Positions 44,630-55,218 of a DNA stretch of 64,000 nt are shown in pieces. The notes below the pieces were generated by a model, which was not told where the DNA came from, ran no database searches, and saw only the letters and a list, made by a program, of their open reading frames with translations. Position 1 is the first letter of the stretch, and every line of letters begins with the position of its first letter. A program made the position numbers and the translations under genes. Origin of the DNA: Lithodes maja (taxonomy: Eukaryota; Arthropoda; Malacostraca; Decapoda; Lithodidae); contig JBAKBP010003201.1 in NCBI GenBank assembly GCA_037953745.1, positions 62,001 through 126,000 of the forward strand. The letters run 5' to 3'.

Positions 44630-46198
44630 ATGGCCTCGGCGGGGGACGCCATAACTGACCGCACTGCCCCCATTTATTACATGGCCAAAATCAAGGACAT
44701 TCCTGTCCGCTTGTTAATCGACACGGGAGCTGCCAAGTCATGTTTGTTCAAGTCTTATTATGATCAACACCACCGACTATTTGGCCCCTTGTTACCTACC
44801 AAATCAGAACTAATCTCAGCTGCTGATACCTACTTAAATCTCCTAGGAGACACTTTGCCCCTGTCAGTAACTACTCCTGCCCCCCATGCTCGTTGTTATC
44901 ACCCGTTCACAGTATTTTCCTCCCACTGTAAACATTACGATGGCTTCCTTGGACTTGACCTCCTTCAAAAACTCCAGGCCCAGGTTGACTGCGGCCAGAG
45001 GCTGATCTCATTCAAAAAAAAAAAAATCCAACCCAAAGCCTCTGACAAACCAATCATGCAGAAACCTATTCACAAAAAGAAAAAACACCTCCCCCCTCAA
45101 CAAACTCTGAGTCAGGGTTACCAAGTTGCAGCTAGCACTAAGGTAACTGCTAACCCCTCCCCTTACCCCGATTTCTCTCAAAATATCACTCATTTCGTTG
45201 AAAAAATGCCTCAACAAACGAAAGAAGACAAGTCCAAGCAACTCCCTCTCGGTAATCCCCCCAATTCTCTTAACTCTGTCCAGGATCAATCCTCCCATGT
45301 TTCCAGGACAGACTCTGATGTATGTAAAAATCATTCTATCAAATATTTATGTACACATGTTTCCAGGGAAAATGCCGACCTATGTACCCAACAATGTTTC
45401 CCCCATGCCCCCAGAAATGTTCAGCTATTCCACAACCAACAAAATTCCCCTTGTGACAGTTTTCCGTCAGTAGCTCCCTTCCACCCCCACACAATTCACA
45501 CCTCTAGAAAACTTCAAAACCCCACACTTGACTCGCCCTCTCATGACAGACAAACCCACCAATCCCAGATATCCTCTAAACAAACCGTGACTGCCACCGA
45601 AAAAATTCCCCAAATTCGTCCTGTTAACAACCACAAATCAATACATCAGTCCTCCACCAATAACCCATGTTCTATACCTAACTCTTCCCCCACCAACCCT
45701 CCGCAGTCCCACCAACAAATTCCGTTTTCTAAATCGCTCACCCCTCACCACTCTGACCCTCCCACACGCGCCATTAATCCTCCCCTCACGCGTGACGACC
45801 TAGGGACCCAACCATGTTCCCCCCATGCCCCCAGAAATGTCCAGCTATTCCACAACAAACCAAATTCCCCTTGTGACAGCTTTCCGTCAGTAGCTCCCTT
45901 CCACCCCCACACAATTCACACCCCTAGAAAACTTCAAAACCCCACACTTGACTCGCCCTCTCATGACAGACAAACCCACCAATCCCATATAAACTCTAAA
46001 CAAACCGTCACTGCCACCGACAACACTCCCCAAATTCGTCCTTCTAACAACCACCAATCAGTACATCAGTCCTCCACCAATAACCCATGTTCTATACCTC
46101 ACTCTTCCCCCACCAACCCTCCGCAGTCCCACCAACAAATTCCGTTTTCTAAATCACTCACCCCTCACCACGCTGATCCTCCCACACACAGCCCGTAG
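44630..46198 (+). pseudogene. gypsy-2 protease and long Pro/Ser/His-rich linker
   Basis: Starts ATGGCCTCGGCGGGGGACGC. Residues 18-45 hold the aspartic protease core with LLIDTGAAKSCLF, followed by the flap-to-helix region up to about residue 130 (FLGLDLLQKLQAQVDCG). After this comes a run of A (45018-45026) and some 380 residues of Pro/Ser/His/Asn-rich sequence that contains a 420-bp tandem duplication. The ORF ends when it enters SINE-B. The protease-RT linker is much longer than usual for gypsy elements. The downstream RT ORF lies in the same numerical frame but beyond the SINE. Confidence 0.75.
45380..46190 (+). repeat. tandem duplication of about 420 bp in gypsy-2 pol linker
   Basis: The segment with CCCATGCCCCCAGAAATGT at about 45401 recurs at about 45821, and homology continues through CCACCAACAAATTCCGTTTT in both units. 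A third partial start (TTAATCCCCCCCTCACG) follows the SINE near 46694. The duplication keeps the frame open (420 = 3 x 140). Confidence 0.85.
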
Positions 46199-46686
46199 CC
46201 TAGTAGGTAGAGCTCTCGTCTCACACACGAGGGGTCGGGGGTTCAATCCCCGGCCGGGTGGAGACAAATTGGGCTTGTCTCCTTTCATGTGTTAGCCTCA
46301 GTTCACTTAGCTGTAAATAGGTACCTAGAATAAGTGGACGACGTTGTGACGTCCCATCTGGGGTTGGCAAAAATGGTACAAGGCGAGATGGGTATCATAT
46401 GGTTCACCTAAGGCCTAAGCTGATGCCTACCTAAGCCTTCGGGCGAGACGGTACCGTCTATAGTGAGAATGGTACCATACAGATCCACCCTAAGCCTTCG
46501 TTTCCGATGTCGCCAATTGGCTAAAATACAGACTACACACACATCCACAGCCATTCCAACAGTACATAAAACACTTAACATGCATTTCACGCAATACATT
46601 CCCAGTTAAGGAGGCGCGATAATAATGAGCTTAGCTCGCATTGCGTGGATTCCCCTTGATGAACAAGTAACTGAGTAACTGAGTAA
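46191..46686 (+). mobile_element. SINE-B, tRNA-derived SINE in gypsy-2
   Basis: The head at 46191-46258 folds like a tRNA: A-box-like TAGCCTAGTAGGTAGAGC, a 5-bp anticodon stem CTCGT/ACGAG with loop CTCACAC (anticodon CAC, valine type), and a perfect T-arm CGGGG-GTTCAAT-CCCCG. A body of about 400 bp follows, with GTAAATAGGTACCTAG near 46313. The end is a short repeat of GTAACTGA at 46663-46686. The corresponding uninterrupted sequence is in the upstream repeat unit near 45762. Target duplications are unclear. The acceptor stem is degraded, so it is not a functional tRNA. Confidence 0.82.
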
Positions 46687-46726
46687 CGCGCAGTTAATCC
46701 CCCCCTCACGTCTGACCCCCACCAAA

Positions 46727-47929
46727 GTGATCTCCCCCCTTATGCGTACTGAGCACCTGCTCACCAGTCGATCCCCCACCATCATTAGCCCAGCTGTAGT
46801 TCAAGATAAATGTCAAATTCCCCCCCGCCATCAAAAATGGGTTAACCTTCGACCCATACCCCAAACTCACATGATATTTTCCCCCACTACCACGTCCACC
46901 AACCCCAATTGTTGCCTCTTACAACCCGCCATCATTTCCGCTCGCATCAACCACATTCTCGTGGCAAATATCTCTGAAGAATCCCTGACATTACCAAAAG
47001 GCCTCATCATAGGAGACCTCGAAACTTTTGATGACCTCCCCATTGATTCCAATGACACCCCTGCCAGCCTCAAATTGCCCCCACTCCCGGACACATTATC
47101 CGACCACCAAAAACACAGCATGTACGAACTATTGCTAGAGTTCAGTGACGTGTGTGCCCAACAACCCACTGAAATCGGACAGACCGATGTGGAACAACAC
47201 ATCATTAACACCACAGGCCGCCCCATAAGACAACCATCCAGTAGAAAAAATCCCATACAACGCCAGGAAGAGGAACGCCAAGTCCAAGAGATGTTAGAGG
47301 CCGGAATTGCCACCCCGTCCATTAGCCCCTGGTCTTCCCCTGTTGTCCTAGTAAAAAAGAAAGATGGGTCAACCCGTTTTTGTGTTGATTACAGGAGATT
47401 GAATGACGTAACCATTAAGGATGCTACGCCATTACCCAGGATAGACGATTCCCTTGATTCCCTATACGGAACCAGATGGTTCACTACCCTCGTCTTGCAA
47501 GCAGGGTATTGGCAAGTGCCTATCAAGGCAGAGGACCAAGAAAAAACAGCATTTTCCACTAGTGGTGGCCACCACTACGAATTTAACGTCCTACCTTTTG
47601 GCCTCTGTAACGGACCCGCCACTTTCTCCCGTTTGATGGAAGCGGTATTACATGGTCTGACCTGGGAAACCTGCCTAGCATATCTAGACGATATTATTGT
47701 GTACTCACCAACCTGGGAAGAACACCTCCTCAGGTTGAGACAAGTTCTTCAAAGAATCCGAGCCGCCGGGTTGAAATTAAAACCCTCAAAGTGTGAGATT
47801 GCACGAAATAAGGTAGATTTCCTCGGCCACGTAATATCTGAACATGGTATTGCACCAGACCCAAGGAAACTTCAAGCCATACAAAACCAACCCCACCCAC
47901 CACCATTAAAGGAGTACGTTCTTTTCTAG
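46727..47929 (+). pseudogene. gypsy-2 reverse transcriptase
   Basis: Contains the RT approach region EAGIATPSISPWSSPVVLV, FCVDYRRLND, NVLPFGLCNGPATFSRLM and the active-site box YLDDIIVYS, then FLGHVISEHGIAPDPRKL. Motif A reads TTLVLQAGYWQV where other gypsy RTs have LDL, so the first catalytic Asp is Val. The ORF ends at 47929 after a frame change near 47905; the connection and RNase H continue in another frame. Confidence 0.87.
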
Positions 47930-49258
47930 GTTTAGCCACATACTACAGACGTTTCGTCCCACACTTTGCCACAATAGCCAGACCCCTCCACCAACTCACC
48001 CACAAGGACACCACATTCACCTGGACACCTGAAAGAGACCTCGCTTTTAACACTTTGAAACAAAAGCTAATCCAAGCCCCTATTGTCGCTTTCCCTGATT
48101 ACCATAAACCTTTCCGTCTTTATACCGACGTATCTCTGTACGCCATTGGTGCAGTTTTAGCTCAAGTAAGAGACGGAGAGGAACATGTGATAGCGTATGC
48201 CAGCTCCACACTCAACCAAGCACAACAGAATTATGCAGCCACCAAGAGAGAGTGCTTAGGGATCATTTGGGCACTCAGCCACTTCAGGTCATTTGTGTTG
48301 GGTGCAAAACTCGATATAATAACCGACCATCAATCTTTGCAATGGTTGCGTAAGTGCGAAACGAACTCAGCCATCTTGGTACGTTGGAGGGAGACACTAG
48401 AGGACTACGATTTTACAATACAGTATTGTCCAGGTAAATTTCACACAAATGCAGACGCCCTGTCACGTTTGCCAGTACCAAAAGACCCCCCCACCAAGCT
48501 AGCCGCCTTACAAAACACTGAGCTCTTATCTACCCCCATCCACCAACATAATTCCCCCCCAGCCCCCTCACTAATTCAATCTTGGGAAACAAGAATCAGA
48601 CCACCCTGGATACCGTTAAATGTCTTCAGGAAACTGACTTGCTGGGGAGATCAACTTGCCACAGACTCCGGTCACATAGTCCTAGACCCCACCATTGCCC
48701 ACGACTACATGATTGCCATCCACGAGGGAAACGGCATACACCTTGGACAAAAGAATATGTTAAAAATCTTCGCAGAACAATACTGGACCCCCAACCCCTC
48801 CAAGATTGCACAACGCATGACAGAATCCTGCAAACCTTGTTTATTGGGGAAGGATAGATCATGCACCCCAGGCCCAGCTGGTACCATTTCGGCCAACAAA
48901 CCGTTCCAAGTCCTATCCCTCAACATCATGGGCCTGTTTCCTTCTTACGCTGGCAACCGCTATATCGTCACATTTGTTGACGTATATTCAAAATTTTTAA
49001 TAGCCTGTCCAGTTAAAGACCACACAGCCACCACCGTCGCCACACTGCTTGCCACAGAAGTGTTCCCTATATTCGGCCTTCCCCTTGCTCTTCTATCCGA
49101 CAATGCCCCCGAATTTAGTGGACACGTTTGGCACCAGTTCACCCAACAATGCGGTATTAAGATCAAACACTCATCCCCGTACTGGCCTCAAGGAAATGCT
49201 ATATGCGAACGCAGCCATCGCACCATCAACAACCAGTTACGTACCAAAATGGTTGCTC
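47930..49258 (+). pseudogene. gypsy-2 RNase H and integrase N-terminal and core part
   Basis: RNase H shows LYTDVSLYAIGAVLAQ, TKRECLGIIWAL and TDHQSLQWL. The integrase zinc module has H-x-H (GNGIHLGQKN) and CKPCLLG. In the core, LNIMGLFPSY replaces the usual D-x-x-GP-F motif, so the first catalytic Asp is Asn; LLSDNAPEF and a Glu in NAICERSHR keep the second and third positions. The frame is cut by the TTAA MITE at 49259. After the insertion the frame resumes consistently if the 643 inserted bases are disregarded. Confidence 0.85.
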
Positions 49259-49262
49259 TTAA

Positions 49263-49901
49263 CCCGGCAAGCGCGATAGGCCTCACGGAAGGCTTCCTAT
49301 AGGGAACGCGATAGGCCTCACGGAAGCAAGACCATAAAAAAAGCCTTCCATAAAAAAAAAGGGCCTATCAAAACAAAGGAATTTGTTTCTAGGTGAGATA
49401 ATTCCCCTCCAGTACTCATCCATGTAAATCTCACCCACCCCCTCCCCTCCTTCCCCACCTTATTCCCCCCTCCCTCCCCTCCTCAATTATCACCTATTTT
49501 TCCTCTTATTATCATCATTTATCGGTTATTTTTCTCTCCCGCGATAATGTAGCACAAGTGGGTTGCAGAAAAGATCGTTATGCAACACCCAGACACCGAC
49601 CCACACCGCCCCGCTCATCTCAGTTACCTCACAGACAGCGAGAGAGGAGGGTTGCCTGTGGCTCTCTCTCGCCTGAGATTATGACCGGGTGGCCAATATC
49701 TTCATTTTTCACCACCCAAATGCTTTTCCCACTTATTTTAGCACTCTTGAAGGTTCATATATACATCATATATGTAAAATAAAAGCATACCGAAAACAAA
49801 TAATGCTCTATAATGTAAATATAACTAATTCTGTCAGAATCCAAGGCTAGAAATGCACAAATAACTACCCTAACCCCTAGGTCTATTTCGCACTTGTCAG
49901 G
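49263..49901. mobile_element. piggyBac-type TTAA MITE in gypsy-2 integrase
   Basis: 639 bp flanked by TTAA (49259-49262 and 49902-49905). The left end CCCGGCAAGCGCGATAG and the reverse complement of the right end CCTGACAAGTGCGAAATAG are terminal inverted repeats that agree at most of the first 14 positions. Near the left end a repeated GCGATAGGCCTCACGGAAG (about 49273 and 49309) and CTTCCATAAAAA / TTTTATGG motifs could form hairpins. It shares CCCTCCCCTCCTTCCCCAC and a TTATCACCTATTTT block with the MITE at 32621-33878. No ORF of note. Confidence 0.88.
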
Positions 49902-49905
49902 TTAA

Positions 49906-50972
49906 CACCTCAGACTGGCCATCACAAATAAAGATGATACAATGGGCCATGAACACCTGTCCCCGAGAAGACGGTATTTCCCCTTATGAACGTGTTTACG
50001 GCGTACCCCCCCTGTTACTGCCGTTCCACCATCACGCTCACCTCCCCTCCAACACCTCCACAATTGACCCATTGCAACATCTGCAAAACACCCTCCATAC
50101 CGCCCAAACCTGTCAAGACACCAAAACTGATAACCCCGATGATAAAAACTTTCGCCATCCATGACACCGTAATGGTAGCCAACCTCCCTGTCACCAACAA
50201 ATTAGGCCCTCGCTATGTCGGCCCCTACACCATCATACAAGTCCCAAATGTCTATCAAGTCACCATTGATTATCACGGCGTGACTCGCACGTTCCGAACT
50301 AGGTTCGTCCGAGCTTTTAAACCTCTAAAACCACAAGACATTACCCCACCCCACACATCCGACCCTGAATTCAACACCCCTACTATCCCTCCCACTCAGG
50401 CTATGAATATTCCCCTACAAACTCCTAAGGGCCTAAACCCTCCAGCACCGAACCGGCCGATCATTCCTCAACATACCCCCAAAACTAACCTCCACAAACC
50501 CCAAGCCCCCACTATCACATCCATGACCCCTTCCTTCACTTCTGATAGTCAAGTACCTCCCCAACTTATCCAAGTACGAAAACCTCCACCCACAACCCCG
50601 ACCACAACGGAAACCCTCCCGTCTAGCCCTGACGTACCTCCACCAGGCACCACAGTGAGAAAACCACCACCCCCACCCAAAACCAAGTACACACCCAACC
50701 GCACCACACAATCTACCTCAGTATCCTCACACTACAACTTACGCCCACGACTAAAATCTTTTAAAACCTCCAGAAAACACACCCTGCTAACCAAGTTCCG
50801 TAGGGCTGCCAGACCACTATCCTCCTCCTCCTCTTCTTCTTTGTCGAATTCTCCTCCACAAAGGGAAAGAAGACGAATAATCACAAGTAAACACCATAAC
50901 CCCTCTAACTATATTCCAAAAATAACAACCCCCACCCTCCCACGAAAGAACATACCTTCCCCTTCAACCTAA
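49906..50972 (+). pseudogene. gypsy-2 integrase C-terminus and Pro-rich extension
   Basis: 49906-50140 continues the integrase (SPYERVYGVPP). A one-base frame change near 50130-50150 follows, and the frame open to 50972 carries the GPY/F module (LGPRYVGPYTIIQ, RTRFVRAFKPLK). A Pro/Thr/Lys-rich extension follows with a Ser-rich run coded by CCT/CTT repeats near 50819-50845. A stop at about 50970 is absent from copy 1. Confidence 0.82.
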
Positions 50973-52282
50973 TCCCCTCTCAACCCCCACCTCATCACCC
51001 CGAGTGACCTGCTAGATCTACCCCCCCCACCAAACTCCCACAAAACCGCCTATTTCCACCACCATCAAATCACCGACCCCACCAAAGAACACACCCAACC
51101 TCCTAGTTCCTACCCCCAAACCTCCCAATTAAACCTCCACTCCCTACCCACCCATCTAGCCCCCCCCCTGCATCCACCCCTTTCCCCTCCACTATCCCTG
51201 CGACCCCACCCACGCATCAACCAACCTCATCATCTCATCAAACCCCCAACCAACCAACCCTAAAAAGTACACGATGCCAACGACCAACCCCTCCTCTCAC
51301 ACCACGTCTAACACACAACTAACTCCTAACCAAAGCCCCTCCAAACTGACGTACCCAACCTCCACAGCCCCACTTGAATCCCCCCACAAAGTCGCCCCTG
51401 AGAGAACCCCCATACATACCCCCACCAAATCCCTCCCATTCCGCCTACCACCATCACTCGACAAAAACCTCCACACGCATCTACCTCTCAAATAACCCCT
51501 TACCTCACCCCCACTAAATGCCCTCCACCTGTAAAGCGTTCTTCCCCTCAATATAAAACATCGTCGAGCGACTCAAGTCCCACTACAAACATCTACCTTC
51601 CCACCAGGACCTCCAAAGGTAGAATCATCAACAGACCCATCAGATTTGAAGACAGTTATGTCAAAACAACACCCCGTTCTTACACTAAAGACCCAAGCCA
51701 CACAACACACACACCCCCTCTTTCTTACACACCTCCATCACGCACCTTACCTAAACCGATATTGCACATTGCCTCCATATATTTTCCCAGACTGCAACAC
51801 CACCCAAGAAAACCCCCAAAACCCCAGACTCATATCCCCCCTTCACCCCCAGCTCCGTTTTCACGCGTTAGTCCCTCCCGTTCAGTTATTAACCCATTCA
51901 CCACACTGAAGAGGCCTCCTGTCAGTCCCACACACCTCACTCATTACATGACCTCCACCATGAACAAATCCACACCATTCGTCGCCCCCGTCCCTACCCC
52001 CACGGGGGAAGACTACACACCGTTCATACGAAAAGTTAAAGTAAAAACGTCCACAGGATGCTTAGCCCGTCTACAGCGCCCACATCAAGCCCGGGCAACC
52101 GCCCTCCACAACACCGAGGACACATTCCTACAGGTCTACATAGACCTGCAAAAGAAACCTGACCCTCGCTCTCTTGCTTGGTGGGACCTTCTCAATACAC
52201 TCAAAATGACCCACCATGACTATGCTTCTTTTTACTTCACCCTTGAGGCTCGAGGACGAGCCTACAATGAAGGAGAGGGTTA
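50973..52282 (+). pseudogene. gypsy-2 Pro/Ser/Thr-rich tail, copy 2
   Basis: Homologous to 14480-15777. Open in pieces (51274-51495, 51646-51909, 51762-52283). The last piece carries the LARLQRPHQARATALHNTED segment and ends with RGRAYNEGEG just before the purine tract GAAGGAGAGGG. A retroelement-specific C-terminal region with no known domain. Confidence 0.65.
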
Positions 52283-53828
52283 GTAAAATGCCCCAGAACG
52301 AGAAGCCCACCACGGAAGCTACGAGCGAACACCACCAGAAAATGGGAATAGAAACACCCGAAGGAAAGGCCCACAGAACGAAAGGACCAGGTGACCAAGC
52401 CAACCAATTAAGACAGGCCGAAGCCCGCAGGGCTAAGCAGCTCCAAACCACACCTGCCTATCCCTTCTAACCCTGACCTTTCCCCCACCTCGCGTATACA
52501 CTACCCCTTGTGTCCTACACCTCTACCTACATGATGATGAACATGAATACACCTTAATTTAATACACCCATGCCCTGTCCCTAGGTTGAGCAAATGCCAA
52601 CCAGTTCAGACAGGCCTAAATTTATGTATGTTTTTTCCATCCAAGAAGTAATATGTTAACCCCTTGTCTTGCCAGACTAAGTTTCTGAAGACCAACCGCC
52701 CCCATAAATCTATGTATGTTCTTCCCAGGTTAATACACCCATGCCCTGTCCCTAGGTTGAGCCAATGCCAACCAGTTCAGACAGGCCTAAATCTATGTAT
52801 GTTTTTCCATCCAAGAAGTAATATGTTAACCCCCGGTCCTAATTGATCAGAAACTATGATACCCACGGGTACACCAGTGTATATATATAACCCTCGTTCC
52901 TGTAAGACCTAGACAGAAATGACTGAAGATGTTAGCCACCATACAGTAACTCTAATTCTTACCCCAACCAGAGATTGTATATACAACCCTCTTTTACCAT
53001 TGTCTCGACGCATTTTCACCATGAAACAATACCGAAGCTACCCCTACGAACTGCCGCTTTCTTTGGTGTATATGTCATAGAAAACGCAGTTCCCGGGAAC
53101 AACTAGGTCATCAAGAAATAGTGTCAGATTAACAGTGTCCATAACCATCGTATTGACGAGTAATAATACACCATGTTTTCTCTACTTTTATCCACAGTCA
53201 AGCACACACCTACAGTTAACCTCCTCTTCCCCACAGCCCCACAGTCCACATGATTCTATCCCTTCCAGACTCATATACCACCCCATATTGCTCATCCCCC
53301 GGTAGCGTTTGGCTAACATACTTTGCCTGTTATTAACCCCCAAGCTACGATACCAACTGTAGCCTAATGCCACCCCTACGCCCAGAGACCTTAGGGTCAA
53401 ACTTCCACGTAGCCCCCTTAACCCTCTCCCTCTCGGTAACCCCCCACGCTCCTCGACTCCTTTCCGACCTAGCCTCTCCACCATACCTCCTGAATACCCT
53501 TAATTTTTCCGTTGCTAACATTCTCAAACCTTTTGTATATATACTCCTAATCAACCTACCTTTCCCCAGTAGGAAGGAACACCATTAGAACTTTACTAAC
53601 CCTTTGCATGCCATCTATTCCCTCACAACCCATTCACAACCCTGTACCAAATGATCGTCAGTGCGAGGCTAGCCGCCTCGCCAGTGACTAACTTCTATTG
53701 CCATACTTCCAGATAAATGTGGCAGAGTTAGCAACCCAGTCTCCACCACATCCAACAAACCATGCAATTAACAACCCAACCGATTAAACCAGCTAGTCAA
53801 GGCACCTTCGGTTTTGGTATTACGAACA

Positions 53829-55218
53829 TCGAGTTTTTGAAACTATTCTTGCTTCCAAATTTCTTAAGCATTTCTCTTCTCATAATCTGCTCTCAGATCG
53901 CCAGTATGGCTTCCTTAAGGGTCGCTCTACTGGTGATTTTCTTTCATATCTTACTAACTCTTGGTCATCCTCCTTTCGGGACTTCGGTGAGACTTTTTCT
54001 ATTGCACTAGACATATCGAAAGCCTTCGATAGAGTCTGGCATAAATCTTTAATTTCTAAACTACCCTCCTTCGGTTTCTATCCCTCCATCTGTGCCTTTG
54101 TCTCTAATTTCCTTTCCGGCCGTTCCATAGCTGCGGTTGTGGACGGCCATTGTTCACTTCCTCACCCTATAAACTCCGGTGTTCCTCAGGGCTCTGTCCT
54201 ATCTCCTATTCTCTTTCTAATTTTTATAAATGATCTCCTTAACTGTACCTTAATTCCCATCCATTCATACGCAGACGACTCAACCTTACACTACTCCATT
54301 AGTTTTTCAGAACGCCCCAGCCAGCAATCCCTCAACGACAAACGTAATGAAGCCATAGAACTCTTAAATTCTGATCTAAATACTATTTCCAATTGGGGCA
54401 GAGAAAACCTTGTTAACTTTAATGCTTCCAAAACCCAATTTCTCCATCTATCTACCCGTCAGGATCTCCCAGCGGACTATCCCTTATTCTTCAACAATAC
54501 AAAAATCAACCCTTCATCTTCTCTCAATATTCTTGGTGTCTCTTTTTCTTCTGCTCTCATTTGGAAGGACCATATTACCAGTCTTGCTAAGGCAGCCTCC
54601 CAGAAGCTGGGTGTGCTCAACCGCCTTAGGGGGTTCTTTTCCCCTGCACAGCTTCTTGCTCTGTACAGGGGCATAGTGCACCCTTGTATTGAGTATTGTT
54701 CACATGTGTGGGGAGGTTCCTCTCACACTGCTCTCCTAGACAAAGTTGAAAGGAAGGCCTTTCGTATCATTAACTCCCGTCCACTCACCAACTCTCTGCA
54801 ATCTCTCTCTCTCCGCCGCAATGTTGCATCTCTCTCGCTATTCTATCGCTACTATAATAATCAGTGTTCCTCAGAGCTATCCCAGTGCATACCACCTCCT
54901 TTACGTAGGGCACGTGGTACCCGTCTTGCAATTCAATCCCACCCCTACTCTGTGCAACTCTCCAACCCAAGAGTGAAACGTTACTCTCAAACTTTCTTCT
55001 ACTCAACATCTGAGCTCTGGAACTCTCTCCCAGAATCAGTCTTTCCCTCTTCCTATGACTTAAATTGCTTCAAACTCCGTGTGTCCAGGCATTTTGGCTC
55101 GAACGTCCCTTGATTTTGGCCCTGTCACTCTTTCAACTATGGGGGAGGCACTCGCTATAGGCAGTTATGCCTTTTGCCTCCCTCAATCACATAAAAAAAA
55201 CAAAAAAAACAAAAAAAA
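53829..55218 (+). mobile_element. LINE-B insertion, 5'-truncated, plus strand
   Basis: Interrupts the gypsy-2 LTR between GAACA and CCCACATCTG; the empty site GAACACCCACATCTG is at 17423-17437. The insertion ends in an A-rich tail (55192-55218, AAAAAAAAC repeats). The coding part begins in the RT fingers near 53850 and continues to 55113, followed by a short 3' region like that of the minus-strand LINE-B copies. No clear target duplication is seen. Confidence 0.88.
54139..55113 (+). CDS. LINE-B reverse transcriptase, C-terminal 324 residues
   Basis: Open frame with GVPQGSVLSPILFLIFINDL, the intact active-site box SYADDS, LNILGVSFSS, the thumb region RLRGFFSPAQLLALYRGI, YCSHVWGGS and the C-terminal WNSLPESVFPSSYDLNCFK block. 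The true frame extends upstream to about 53850 through FSIALDISKAFDR after a frame change; the first ATG used here is only formal. It is the best preserved LINE-B RT in the window. It lacks endonuclease, so it is a 5'-truncated and dead copy. Confidence 0.85.
   Translation: MDGHCSLPHPINSGVPQGSVLSPILFLIFINDLLNCTLIPIHSYADDSTLHYSISFSERPSQQSLNDKRNEAIELLNSDLNTISNWGRENLVNFNASKTQFLHLSTRQDLPADYPLFFNNTKINPSSSLNILGVSFSSALIWKDHITSLAKAASQKLGVLNRLRGFFSPAQLLALYRGIVHPCIEYCSHVWGGSSHTALLDKVERKAFRIINSRPLTNSLQSLSLRRNVASLSLFYRYYNNQCSSELSQCIPPPLRRARGTRLAIQSHPYSVQLSNPRVKRYSQTFFYSTSELWNSLPESVFPSSYDLNCFKLRVSRHFGSNVP

Noticed and set aside
46191..46262. Functional tRNA-Val gene
   Set aside because: The acceptor stem is poor, and the sequence continues into a SINE body with a terminal repeat inside a dead retroelement.
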